Source: Streptomyces sp. HD (GTDB lineage: Bacteria; Actinomycetota; Actinomycetes; Streptomycetales; Streptomycetaceae). From it: 64,000 nt of DNA. Where the stretch lies: positions 82,434-146,433 of the forward strand of contig NZ_JAQMYP010000024.1 in the NCBI RefSeq assembly GCF_028369295.1, read 5' to 3'. Shown in pieces: positions 50,004-58,640 of the stretch. The notes beneath the pieces were generated by a model. It had not been told where the DNA came from and made no database searches. It saw only the letters and a program-made list of their open reading frames with translations. Each line of letters opens with the position of its first letter. Position 1 is the first letter of the stretch. The position numbers were made by a program, and so were the translations under genes.

Positions 50004-52187
50004 GTGTCACAGGAGGCGGCAGAGGAAGTAACGCACGAGACGGAAGAAGCGGGGACGAAGGAAGCGGGCGGGGCGGGCGGGGCAGCCGCCGCGGCCGGGA
50101 CGGCTGCCGCGGCCGGGACGGCTGCCAAGGCGGCTGCATCGGCCAAGACGGCCGAGGTGGCCGAATCGACCGAGACGGCCGAGGCGGCCAAGACGGCTGT
50201 GGCGGCCAAGACGGCTAGGGCGAGTGAGAGAGGCGACGCCTCCGACGCAGCCGAGACGGCACAGGCGGTCGGGTCGGCCGAAGCCGTCGAAGCCGTCGAG
50301 GCGGACGAAGCGGCCACGGCGAGCGATGAGGCTGAGGCAGGCGAGGCGGGCAAAGCGCGCGATGACGCCGACGCAGGCCAGGCGGCCAACGCCATCGATG
50401 AGGACAAGGCGGGCCAGGCGGTCGAAGCAGACGGCGAGGCTGAGTCGAGCGAGGCCACCAAGGCAGGCGATGACGCTGAGCCGAGCGACGAAGCCAAGGC
50501 GAGCCTCTCCGCGGAGCCGTCCGGCTCCCCCTCCCCCGGCTGGTTCGGCTGGCGGCGTCGCTACCCCCGTACGGCTCGCGGCGTCAGTGTGGGGACGACG
50601 GTCCTGGCCGGCGCGCTTCTGCTCTTCGCGCTCCTCGTGCCGAACCGTCTCGAACGGCTCGACGCCGAGGCGTTCTTCCGCCTCCCTGCCGAGGGGATCC
50701 TGCTCGCGGGCCTGCTGCTGGCGCTGCCGACGCGGTCCCGGCGGCTGATGGCGGTGGTGTCGGGCGCGCTGCTCGGCCTGCTCACCGTGCTGAAGTTCGT
50801 CGACATGGGCTTCTACCAGGTCCTGGCCCGCCCGTTCGACCTGGTCCTGGACTGGATCCTGCTCGACGACGCGGCGGAGTTCGTCCGGGAGTCGTTCGGG
50901 CGTACCGGTCAGGTGCTCGCGGTGGTCGGGGTGATCGTCCTGCTCGTCGCCGTGCTCGTGCTGATGACGCTCGCGATGGTGCGGGTCACGAACCTCATGG
51001 TCCGGCACCGGCCCGTCGCCGCCCGTACGACGCTGATCCTCGGTACCGCGTGGATCACCTGTATGACCCTGAGCATCCAGATCGCCGGCGTCCCGCTCGC
51101 CACCAAGGGCAACGCCGAGTTCCTCAACAACCGTGTCGAGCAGGTGCGCGCGGGCCTGAAGGACGGGCGGGTCTTCCAGAAGCAGGCGGCCGTGGACGCC
51201 TTCGCCAAGACGCCGCCGGACCAGTTGCTGACGGGGCTGCGCGGCAAGGACGTGCTGTTCACGTTCATCGAGAGCTACGGCCGGGTCGCGATCGACGACC
51301 CGGCGATGGCGCCGCAGATCGACGCGACGCTCAAGGAGGGGACGAACTCCCTCAAGGCGGCCGGGTTCCAGTCACGCAGCGCCTGGCTGCGGTCGCCGGT
51401 GACGGGGGCGGGCAGTTGGCTGGCCCACTCCACCTTCCTCTCCGGCCTCTGGATCAAGAACCAGCAGCGGTACCGAAGTCTGACCACCAGCGACCGCGCG
51501 ACGCTGAACAGCTACTTCCGCAAGACCGGCGCCTGGCGCACGGTCGGTGTCGTGCCCGGCGTGCGGCGGGCCTGGCCCGAGGGCAAGTTCTTCGCTCTCG
51601 ACCACATCTACGACTCCGAGCACCTCGGCTACCAGGGCCCGTACTTCAGCTGGACGCCCGTGCCCGACCAGTTCAGTCTGGAGGCCTTCCAGCGGCTGGA
51701 GCACGGCAAGAAGGACCGCGAGCCGATCATGGCGGAGATCATCCTGGCCTCCAGCCACAACCCCTGGTCGCCCATCGCCCGCATGGTCGACTGGGACGAC
51801 CTCGGTGACGGCTCGGTCTTCCATCAGATCAAGAAGGAGGGCACCGACCCCAAGGAGGTCTGGAAGGACCCCGAGCGCGTGCGCACCGAGTACCGCCGTG
51901 CCATCGAGTACTCGATCCACAGCCTCACCGAATGGGTCCAGCGCTACGGCACCGACGACACGGTCCTCGTCTTCCTCGGCGACCACCAGCCCGTCCCGAC
52001 GGTCACCGCCGGCAGCACGAGCAAGGACGTCCCCGTCACGATCGTCGCACGTGACCAGAAGGTCCTGGACCGGATCGCCGACTGGCACTGGACGGACGGC
52101 CTCAAGCCCGCCCAGAACGCCCCGACCTGGGGCATGGACAGCTTCCGGGACCGGTTCATGACGGCGTACGGGCCTCAGGCGCCCTGA
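50004..52187 (+). CDS. sulfatase/alkaline phosphatase-superfamily membrane protein with low-complexity N-terminus
   Basis: This 727-residue protein begins with about 170 residues rich in Ala, Glu, Asp and Lys (repeated AGTAA, AEAAKTA, EAGEAGKA words), then about four membrane helices (residues about 190-355) and an extracellular sulfatase-fold domain (about 420-720) with LFTFIESYGR, HSTFLSGLW and LVFLGDHQPVPTV. The layout resembles membrane phosphoglycerol transferases and sulfatase-like enzymes. The nucleophile expected in ESYG-type motifs (usually Thr a little downstream) is not certain. GTG 50004 follows GGAGG. The function is probably modification of an envelope polymer. Confidence 0.82.
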   Translation: MSQEAAEEVTHETEEAGTKEAGGAGGAAAAAGTAAAAGTAAKAAASAKTAEVAESTETAEAAKTAVAAKTARASERGDASDAAETAQAVGSAEAVEAVEADEAATASDEAEAGEAGKARDDADAGQAANAIDEDKAGQAVEADGEAESSEATKAGDDAEPSDEAKASLSAEPSGSPSPGWFGWRRRYPRTARGVSVGTTVLAGALLLFALLVPNRLERLDAEAFFRLPAEGILLAGLLLALPTRSRRLMAVVSGALLGLLTVLKFVDMGFYQVLARPFDLVLDWILLDDAAEFVRESFGRTGQVLAVVGVIVLLVAVLVLMTLAMVRVTNLMVRHRPVAARTTLILGTAWITCMTLSIQIAGVPLATKGNAEFLNNRVEQVRAGLKDGRVFQKQAAVDAFAKTPPDQLLTGLRGKDVLFTFIESYGRVAIDDPAMAPQIDATLKEGTNSLKAAGFQSRSAWLRSPVTGAGSWLAHSTFLSGLWIKNQQRYRSLTTSDRATLNSYFRKTGAWRTVGVVPGVRRAWPEGKFFALDHIYDSEHLGYQGPYFSWTPVPDQFSLEAFQRLEHGKKDREPIMAEIILASSHNPWSPIARMVDWDDLGDGSVFHQIKKEGTDPKEVWKDPERVRTEYRRAIEYSIHSLTEWVQRYGTDDTVLVFLGDHQPVPTVTAGSTSKDVPVTIVARDQKVLDRIADWHWTDGLKPAQNAPTWGMDSFRDRFMTAYGPQAP

Positions 52188-52201
52188 GCACGCACGCGCT
52201 G

Positions 52202-52241
52202 CGCCGTCCGGGCATCGTCGATCGGCGATGCCCGGACGGCG
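52202..52241 (+). terminator. intrinsic terminator after the sulfatase-like gene
   Basis: A perfect 16-base stem, 52202-52217 with 52226-52241, encloses an 8-base loop and starts 15 bases after the stop codon; TTGATG follows. Confidence 0.85.
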
Positions 52242-52353
52242 TTGATGCGCAGGGCGTAATGCGTACGGCGTAACAGGACGCGACGGTGCGCGGAAGGCGT
52301 CCCTACGGTCACAGTGACGGTCGTCGAGACCTCAGGACCGAAAGGGATCGTCC

Positions 52354-52770
52354 GTGAAGAGACGCATGCCCGCGCTGTGCGCGACCGCGCTCACCCTTCT
52401 CGTCACCGCCGGCCCGGCGGCCCCCATGGCCCACGCGGCCCTCGCCCGCACCGATCTGGACTGCAGGGACTTCGCCTTCCAGGAGGACGCGCAGGCGGAG
52501 TTCAACCGCGACCCCCGCGACCCGCACCGTCTGGACCAGGACCAGGGCGTGGACGACGGCATCGCCTGCGAGATCCTGCCCCGGCGCGGTGTGACGGTGC
52601 CGTCGCCGGTCCCCACACTCTCGCCGCTCCCCACGCAGGGAGTACGGGGCGGCCTGGGCGGTATCACGGGACCGGCGGACTTCGAGGTGGCCCTGGGAGC
52701 GGGTCTGGCCGTCGGTGCGCTGGGGCTCACCGCCGGTTATGTGCGGTACCGGCGCCGGGTCGACCGCTGA
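52354..52770 (+). CDS. secreted Excalibur-like calcium-binding protein
   Basis: This 138-residue protein has a signal peptide (MPALCATALTLLVTAGPAAPMAHA), an Excalibur-type module starting LDCRDFAFQEDAQAEF and ending LDQDQGVDDGIACE (a DxDxDGxxCE variant with an inserted Val), and a C-terminal hydrophobic helix followed by RYRRR, which would anchor it. Two Cys probably form a disulfide. GTG 52354 follows AAAGGGA. Confidence 0.83.
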   Translation: MKRRMPALCATALTLLVTAGPAAPMAHAALARTDLDCRDFAFQEDAQAEFNRDPRDPHRLDQDQGVDDGIACEILPRRGVTVPSPVPTLSPLPTQGVRGGLGGITGPADFEVALGAGLAVGALGLTAGYVRYRRRVDR

Positions 52771-52861
52771 GGCACCCGTAGGCCCACGCGGCCGCGCCGA
52801 CGCGGCCACAACACCCACCCGGTCGCGCACCCTCGCCCGCGCCCACCGCCCCGTGCTGCCC

Positions 52862-53587
52862 TCACACCACCAGAAACGCCTCGACGGCCGCCAGGAAGTC
52901 CTCGGGCCGGGTCTCATGGACCAGATGCCCGGCGTCGATCGTCACCACCCGGGCGTCGGGGACGAGGCCGGCGAGTAGGGCGATCTGGTCCTGCGGGATG
53001 AGACTGGTGGGCCCACCCCCGATCAGCAGCGTCGGCATGGTGATCCGCCCCATGTGGTCCCACCACACAGCATCGGGGGCGTTGCGCTCCATGTCGGTCG
53101 CCAACACCATCGCCCAGTCGAACGGCAGCTCACCGTCGGGCCGTTCGGCGGGCGGCCGGGGCGGGTCGAGCGGGATCGGGGCCGGTACGTCCTCCAGGAC
53201 CAGCCGTCGTACGACCTCCGGCGACTGCTGCGCCAGGAGGTAGGCCACCGCACCGCCCAATGAATGGCCGACGACATCGACCCGGTCGAGTCCGAGGGCG
53301 GTGAGGAAGGCGCGTATGTCGTCGCGCATCACCTCGTACCGGTAGACCTCCGGCCCCGCGCCCGGATCCGTGCCCGGCCAGTCGCTGCGCCCGTGCCCCC
53401 GCAGATCGGGGGCGTACACCCGGCGTGGCCGCGAACCCGTGGCCAGCCCTTCCGCGATCCGCGCCCAGTCCGCGCCATCCGCGCCGCGGCAGTGCAGCAG
53501 GAGGACGGGCGGCGCGTCCTCGGGGCCCCAGGTGCGGTAGGCCAGGGTGATGCCGTTCGCCTGTACAGTGCGTGCTTCTCTGTCCAC
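52862..53587 (-). CDS. alpha/beta-fold hydrolase
   Basis: This 241-residue cytoplasmic hydrolase has the oxyanion-region LLLHCRGADGADW, LRGHGRSDWPG, nucleophile elbow VVGHSLGGAVA (Ser), an Asp near VPDARVVTIDA and the catalytic His in AGHLVHE. The small cap places it among esterase/lactonase/haloperoxidase-like enzymes. The substrate is unknown. GTG 53587 gives VDREARTVQANGITLAY. Confidence 0.9.
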   Translation of the reverse strand: MDREARTVQANGITLAYRTWGPEDAPPVLLLHCRGADGADWARIAEGLATGSRPRRVYAPDLRGHGRSDWPGTDPGAGPEVYRYEVMRDDIRAFLTALGLDRVDVVGHSLGGAVAYLLAQQSPEVVRRLVLEDVPAPIPLDPPRPPAERPDGELPFDWAMVLATDMERNAPDAVWWDHMGRITMPTLLIGGGPTSLIPQDQIALLAGLVPDARVVTIDAGHLVHETRPEDFLAAVEAFLVV

Positions 53588-53744
53588 AACGGCAAAGTAC
53601 CCGGACGGTGTTGGGCAAGGCAGTGACCAAGTCGGCGTCGGCCGCGTAGTGGTGCTTGCCGCTCCGGCCGGAGCCGGGTATGCCCGATCCACCCACGCAT
53701 GCCCGGCCCCCGCCCCCGCCCCCCATCCGCGCCCCGTCCTCCCG

Positions 53745-55016
53745 TCAGGGCCGTCCGACCACGTCCTGCCCCTCCACCGCATCGTGCGCCGCGTCCTCCA
53801 GCGGATCGACCTCGCCGTCGCCCCCGCCACTTGCCGGGGTCAGAGACGCCCGCCTGCCCAGACGCTCCGTCAGACGGGTCGCCACGGGCTCCGTGTAACG
53901 GGCTGTCAGCGGGCCGAGGATCACCAGGATCAGCACATAGGCGGTGGCCAGCGGACCCAGCGACGGTTCGATGCCGGCGGTGACGGCGAGCCCGGCGATG
54001 ACGATGGAGAACTCGCCGCGGGCGACCAGGGTGCCGCCCGCGCGCCAGCGGCCCTTGGCGGAGATTCCGGCGCGTCTGGCGGCCCAGTAGCCGGTGGCGA
54101 TCTTCGTGAGCGCGGTGACGGCGGCCAGGGCGAGGGCGGGCAGGAGTACCGGCGGGATGCTCGCGGGGTCGGTGTGCAGCCCGAAGAAGACGAAGAACAC
54201 CGCGGCGAACAGGTCGCGCAGCGGCGCCAGCAGGTTGTGCGCGCCCTCGGCCACCTCGCCGGACAGGGCGATGCCCACCAGGAACGCGCCGACGGCGGCG
54301 GAGACCTGGAGCTGCTGGGCCAGCCCGGCCACGACCAGGGTGAGGCCCAGCACGACGAGCAGCAGCTTCTCCGGGTCGTCGCTGGACACGAACCGCGAGA
54401 TGTGGCGGCCGTAGCGCACGGCGAGCAGCAGGACGAGTCCGGCGACGCCGAGTGCGATGGCGAGGGTGACGCTGCCCGCGGCGAGACCGGCGCCGGCGAG
54501 CAGGGCGGTGACGATCGGCAGGTAGACGGCCATGGAGAGGTCTTCGAGGACCAGGATGCTGAGCACGACCGGGGTCTCGCGGTTGCCGAGCCGGCCGAGG
54601 TCTCCGAGGACCTTGGCGATGACGCCGGAGGACGAGATCCAGGTGACGCCCGCCAGCACGACGGCGGCGACCGGACCCCAGCCGAGCAGCAGGGCCATAC
54701 AGGCGCCCGGCAGCGCGTTCAGCGCGGCGTCGACGAGTCCGGCCGGGTACTGGGTCTTGAGGTTGGAGACGAGATCGCTGGCCGTGTACTCAAGGCCGAG
54801 CATGAGCAGCAGCAGGATCACGCCGATCTCGGCGCCGATGGCGACGAACTCCTCGCTGGTGCCCAGGGGAAGCAGCCCGCCCTCGCCGAAGGCGAGCCCG
54901 GCCAGGAGGTACAGGGGTATCGGTGAGAACTGGAAGCGAGCGGCGAACCGGCCCAGCAGGCCGAGGCCGAGGATGATCGCGCCGAACTCGATGAGGAAGA
55001 CCGCGGAGTTGTGCAT
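53745..55016 (-). CDS. CPA2-type cation/proton antiporter (CpeB/KhtU-like)
   Basis: This 423-residue membrane antiporter has about twelve helices from FLIEFGAIILGLGLL onward and the conserved VTWISSSGVIAKVLGDLGRLGNRETP and FFVFFGLHTDP segments of KefB/KhtU-type K+/H+ exchangers, but no TrkA-N domain of its own. Six bases upstream an RCK_C protein is encoded, the layout of CpeB-CpeA in Streptomyces venezuelae and KhtU-KhtT in Bacillus, in which the small partner gates the antiporter. Confidence 0.9.
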   Translation of the reverse strand: MHNSAVFLIEFGAIILGLGLLGRFAARFQFSPIPLYLLAGLAFGEGGLLPLGTSEEFVAIGAEIGVILLLLMLGLEYTASDLVSNLKTQYPAGLVDAALNALPGACMALLLGWGPVAAVVLAGVTWISSSGVIAKVLGDLGRLGNRETPVVLSILVLEDLSMAVYLPIVTALLAGAGLAAGSVTLAIALGVAGLVLLLAVRYGRHISRFVSSDDPEKLLLVVLGLTLVVAGLAQQLQVSAAVGAFLVGIALSGEVAEGAHNLLAPLRDLFAAVFFVFFGLHTDPASIPPVLLPALALAAVTALTKIATGYWAARRAGISAKGRWRAGGTLVARGEFSIVIAGLAVTAGIEPSLGPLATAYVLILVILGPLTARYTEPVATRLTERLGRRASLTPASGGGDGEVDPLEDAAHDAVEGQDVVGRP

Positions 55017-55022
55017 CGCGGC

Positions 55023-55520
55023 TCACTCCCGTCCGAGTATCTCGGCGGCAGCCTCCACGCCCTCGCGCGTGCCGATGACGATCAGGGTGTCGCCGCCGGC
55101 CAGCCGGAAGTCGGGCGCCGGGGAGGGGATGGCCTCGGCGCGGCGCAGCACGGCCACGATGGACACGCCGGTCTCGGTGCGCATCCGCGTCTCGCCCAGC
55201 AGCCGTCCGTTCCAGTGCGACGTGGCGGACAGTTCGATCCGCTCGGCGACGAGGCCCAGTTCGGTGGTGGACAGCAGGTTGGGACTGTGGTGGGCCGGCA
55301 TCAGCGCGTCGATCAGCGTGGCCGCCTCGCCGGAAGTGAGGCGTACCGACAGCGCGCACGCGTCCGGATCGTCCTTGCGGTAGGCGCTCAGTGCCCGGGA
55401 TCCGTCCCGGTGCGCGACCACCGACAGCCGGCGCTGTTCGCGGGTGGTGAGGTCGTAGCGGACCCCGATGCCGGGCAAGGGTGTGCTGCTCAGGCGTGGT
55501 GCGCCCACGGTTGTCCCCAT
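55023..55520 (-). CDS. cpeA: RCK_C (TrkA-C) antiporter regulator, CpeA/KhtT-like
   Basis: This 165-residue protein has an N-terminal KhtT-like module (LPGIGVRYDLTTREQRRLSVVAHRDG) and a C-terminal RCK_C domain (about 80-165: AERIELSATSHWNGRLLG, GVSIVAVLRRAEAIPSPAPD, DTLIVIGTREGVEAA). In S. venezuelae the orthologous CpeA binds c-di-AMP through this domain and pairs with the CpeB antiporter, so this unit probably links c-di-AMP to ion homeostasis. It is the first gene of the pair; start ATG 55520. Confidence 0.88.
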   Translation of the reverse strand: MGTTVGAPRLSSTPLPGIGVRYDLTTREQRRLSVVAHRDGSRALSAYRKDDPDACALSVRLTSGEAATLIDALMPAHHSPNLLSTTELGLVAERIELSATSHWNGRLLGETRMRTETGVSIVAVLRRAEAIPSPAPDFRLAGGDTLIVIGTREGVEAAAEILGRE

Positions 55521-55677
55521 GTCTCGTTCAGGTGTCTGGTGCGGCGTTCTTTGCCAAAACCTTAACGAGCGTCCAGGACTCCGGACGAAGGTGGCCCGCT
55601 CCCGCCGGTCCAGGAAAGTGCGGCCCGCCCTCTTGCCCGATCAAGCACCTCCTGGATTACTGATCCCGAACAACTGG

Positions 55678-55691
55678 ACCGAATGATCGGT
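55678..55691. promoter_or_regulatory. inverted repeat upstream of paaK
   Basis: ACCGA-ATGA-TCGGT, equivalently ACCG-N6-CGGT, matches the core of the corynebacterial PaaR operator but not its outer bases. It lies 38 bases before the paaK start. Assignment to a PaaR-type TetR regulator is tentative. Confidence 0.45.
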
Positions 55692-55728
55692 CGCCCGGAT
55701 TGACGCGGTTGGTGAGGGAGAAGCCCCC

Positions 55729-57024
55729 ATGGCGGACACGACGGAGCTGCTGGACTCGGGGGAACGGCTCGACCCGGAGGCGCTGCGGGCGGTGCAGCTG
55801 GAGCGGCTGCGGAAGTCGCTGCGGCACGCGTACGACAACGTGCCGTTCTACCGCCAGTCCTTCGACAAGGCCGGAGTACGGCCCGACGACTGCCGTTCGC
55901 TCGCCGATCTGGCCCGCTTCCCGTTCACCACCAAGGCCGACCTGCGCGAGAACTACCCGTACGGGATGTTCGCCGTACCCCAGGACCGTATCCGCCGCAT
56001 CCACGCCTCCAGCGGCACCACCGGCCGCCCCACGGTCGTCGGCTACACCGAGGGCGACCTCTCCCTGTGGTCCGACATGGTGGCCCGGTCGATTCGCGCG
56101 GCGGGCGGGCGGCCCGGGGACAAGGTCCATGTGGCGTACGGCTATGGGCTGTTCACCGGTGGGCTCGGCGCACACTATGGGGCCGAACGACTGGGCTGTA
56201 CGGTCATCCCCGCGTCCGGCGGGATGACGGCCCGCCAGGTCCAGCTGATCCAGGACCTCAGGCCCGACGTCATCATGGTGACGCCGTCGTACATGCTCAC
56301 CCTCCTGGACGAGTTCGAGCGGCAGGGCGTCGATCCGCGCGGTACGTCCCTGCGCGTCGGCATTTTCGGGGCCGAGCCCTGGACGGAGCAGATGCGCCGG
56401 GAGATCGAGGAGCGGTTCGCCATCGACGCCGTCGACATATACGGGCTGTCCGAGGTGATCGGGCCGGGGGTGGCGCAGGAGTGTGTGGAGACCAAGGACG
56501 GGCTCCATGTGTGGGAGGACCACTTCTTTCCCGAGATCGTGGACCCGATCGGCGGTGAGGTGCTGCCCGACGGCGAGGAGGGAGAGCTGGTCTTCACCTC
56601 GCTGACCAAGGAGGCGATGCCGATCGTCCGGTACCGGACCCGGGACCTGACACGGCTGCTGCCGGGCACGGCGCGGGTGTTCCGGCGGATGGAGAAGGTG
56701 ACGGGCCGCAGTGACGACATGGTGATCCTGCGCGGGGTGAATCTCTTCCCGACCCAGATCGAGGAGATCGTGCTACGCACACCGGGCGTCGCACCCCACT
56801 TCCAGCTCCGGCTCACCCGGGAGGGCCGGCTCGATGCGCTCACCGTGCGGGCGGAGGCCCGCCGTGACGCGGCGCCGGAGACCCGGGACGCCGCCGCGCG
56901 GGCCATCGCTGCGGCGGTGAAGGACGGCATCGGAGTGTCGGTCACCGTGGAGATCGTCGAGCCGGAGTCACTGGAGCGCTCCGTCGGCAAGATCCGGCGC
57001 ATCGTGGACCTCAGGCCCCGTTAG
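55729..57024 (+). CDS. paaK: phenylacetate-CoA ligase
   Basis: This 431-residue AMP-forming ligase converts phenylacetate, CoA and ATP to phenylacetyl-CoA. Typical PaaK features are the N-terminal NVPFYRQSFDKAGV, P-loop HASSGTTGRPTVVGYT, GLFTGGLGAHYG, IYGLSEVIGPGVAQEC and the C-terminal DDMVILRGVNLFPTQIEE. ATG 55729 follows GAGGGAG. No ring-epoxidase (paaABCDE) genes are in the window. Its stop overlaps that of the convergent acyl-CoA ligase. Confidence 0.93.
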   Translation: MADTTELLDSGERLDPEALRAVQLERLRKSLRHAYDNVPFYRQSFDKAGVRPDDCRSLADLARFPFTTKADLRENYPYGMFAVPQDRIRRIHASSGTTGRPTVVGYTEGDLSLWSDMVARSIRAAGGRPGDKVHVAYGYGLFTGGLGAHYGAERLGCTVIPASGGMTARQVQLIQDLRPDVIMVTPSYMLTLLDEFERQGVDPRGTSLRVGIFGAEPWTEQMRREIEERFAIDAVDIYGLSEVIGPGVAQECVETKDGLHVWEDHFFPEIVDPIGGEVLPDGEEGELVFTSLTKEAMPIVRYRTRDLTRLLPGTARVFRRMEKVTGRSDDMVILRGVNLFPTQIEEIVLRTPGVAPHFQLRLTREGRLDALTVRAEARRDAAPETRDAAARAIAAAVKDGIGVSVTVEIVEPESLERSVGKIRRIVDLRPR

Positions 57025-58520
57025 CCGCCGGCGAACCGGTCCCGCAGCTCCCGCTTGAGGATCTTTCCGCTGGCGTTGCGCGGCAGCTCGTCCACGAACA
57101 CCACCCGCTTCGGAGCCTTGAAGTGGGCGAGCTTCTCGCGGGCGTGGTCGATCAGTTCGGTCTCGGTCACCTCGCCGCGCGGCACGACGACGGCGGTGAC
57201 GGCCTCGATCCAGCGCTCGTCGGGCAGGCCGATCACGGCGGCCTCGGCCACGCCCTCGTGCGTGTACAGCGCGTCCTCCACCTGCCGTGAGGCGACCAGT
57301 ACGCCACCGGAGTTGATGACGTCCTTCACCCGGTCGACGATGGTGAAGTAGCCGTGCGCGTCGCGCACCGCGAGGTCACCGGAGCGGAACCAGCCGTCCC
57401 GGAAGGCCTCGGCGGTCTCCTCCGGCTTGTCCCAGTAGCCCTCGCACAGCTGCGGGGAGCGGTAGACGATCTCGCCGGAGGTTCCGTCGGGCACGTCCTC
57501 GCCGTGCTCGTCGACCACACGGGCGTCGACGAAGAGCACGGTACGCCCGCAGGAGTCCATCCGGCCCTTGTGCTCGTCCGGGGCCAGCACCATGGCCAGC
57601 GGACCGATCTCGCTCTGGCCGAAGCAGTTGTAGAAGGCCAGCTTCGGCCATCGCTCACGCAGCCGCTCCAGTACCGGCACCGGCATGATCGATGCGCCGT
57701 AGTAGGCCTTGCGCAGTCCGTCGAGGTCACGGGTCGCGAAGTCGGGGCGACCCGCGAGGCCGATCCACACCGTGGGCGGGGCGAACAGGCTGTCCACGCC
57801 GCCCGTCTCGATCAGGTCGAAGAGCCGGTCGCCGTCGGGTGCGTCGAGGATCGTGTTGGTGGCGCCGGCCGCGAGATACGGCAGCAGGAACACATGCATC
57901 TGCGCCGAGTGGTACAGCGGCAGCGAGTGCGCGGGGCGGTCGCCCGCACTCAGGTCCAGGGCCGTGATCGCGCTCAGGTACTCGTGGACCAGGGCGCGGT
58001 GGGTCATCATCGCGCCCTTGGGCAGGGCCGTGGTGCCCGAGGTGTAGAGCAGCTGCACCAGGTCCTCGCTGCGCGCCTCCGGGCCGTCGTAGGCAGGCGC
58101 GGTCGCCTGTCGCGCCAGCAGCGAGTCGTCGGCGTCGCGCAGGGGCAGCGTACGGACGCCGTCCGGGAGGCGGTCCGCCAGGTCCGGGTCGGTGAGGACC
58201 AGGGAGCTGCCGGACTGGCCGACGAGATACGCGAGGTCGTCGCCGGTGAGGTTCTGGTTGACCGGGACATGGACGAGGCCCGCGCGGGCGCAGGCGAGGA
58301 AGGCGATCAGATAGGCGTCCGAGTTGTGGCCGTAGGCGCCGACCCGGTCGCCGGGGGTGAGGCCCTGGCCTAGCAGGACGCTCGCCACGCGCGAGACGGC
58401 CTGGTCGAGTTCCTCGTACGTCCAGGAGCGGTCGCGGTAGTCGACCGCGACGCGCGCGGGGGTGCGCCGGGCGCTGCGTCGCAGCACCCCGTCAACCGTG
58501 CTGCCGTGTCCAGGCGTCAT
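57021..58520 (-). CDS. class I AMP-forming acyl-CoA synthetase
   Basis: This 499-residue ANL ligase has P-loop LLYTSGTTALPKGAMMTHR, YNCFGQSEIGPL, RSGDLAVRDAHGYFTIVDRVKDVINSGG split across A7-A8, and the C-terminal Lys in RNASGKILKRELRD. The short length and lack of a membrane segment suggest a medium-chain or aryl-acid CoA ligase. Start ATG 58520. It converges on paaK with overlapping stops (TTAG). Confidence 0.9.
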   Translation of the reverse strand: MTPGHGSTVDGVLRRSARRTPARVAVDYRDRSWTYEELDQAVSRVASVLLGQGLTPGDRVGAYGHNSDAYLIAFLACARAGLVHVPVNQNLTGDDLAYLVGQSGSSLVLTDPDLADRLPDGVRTLPLRDADDSLLARQATAPAYDGPEARSEDLVQLLYTSGTTALPKGAMMTHRALVHEYLSAITALDLSAGDRPAHSLPLYHSAQMHVFLLPYLAAGATNTILDAPDGDRLFDLIETGGVDSLFAPPTVWIGLAGRPDFATRDLDGLRKAYYGASIMPVPVLERLRERWPKLAFYNCFGQSEIGPLAMVLAPDEHKGRMDSCGRTVLFVDARVVDEHGEDVPDGTSGEIVYRSPQLCEGYWDKPEETAEAFRDGWFRSGDLAVRDAHGYFTIVDRVKDVINSGGVLVASRQVEDALYTHEGVAEAAVIGLPDERWIEAVTAVVVPRGEVTETELIDHAREKLAHFKAPKRVVFVDELPRNASGKILKRELRDRFAGG

Positions 58521-58640
58521 GTCACATGATCCTCGGTGCGTCGCACGGACAGGTCAAGCACGACGCGCAACACCGCGCCGGGGACACATACCCGTTGGTA
58601 CGTTCAACGGCTCCTTCCCTCAATGACGTTGGGAGGCACG

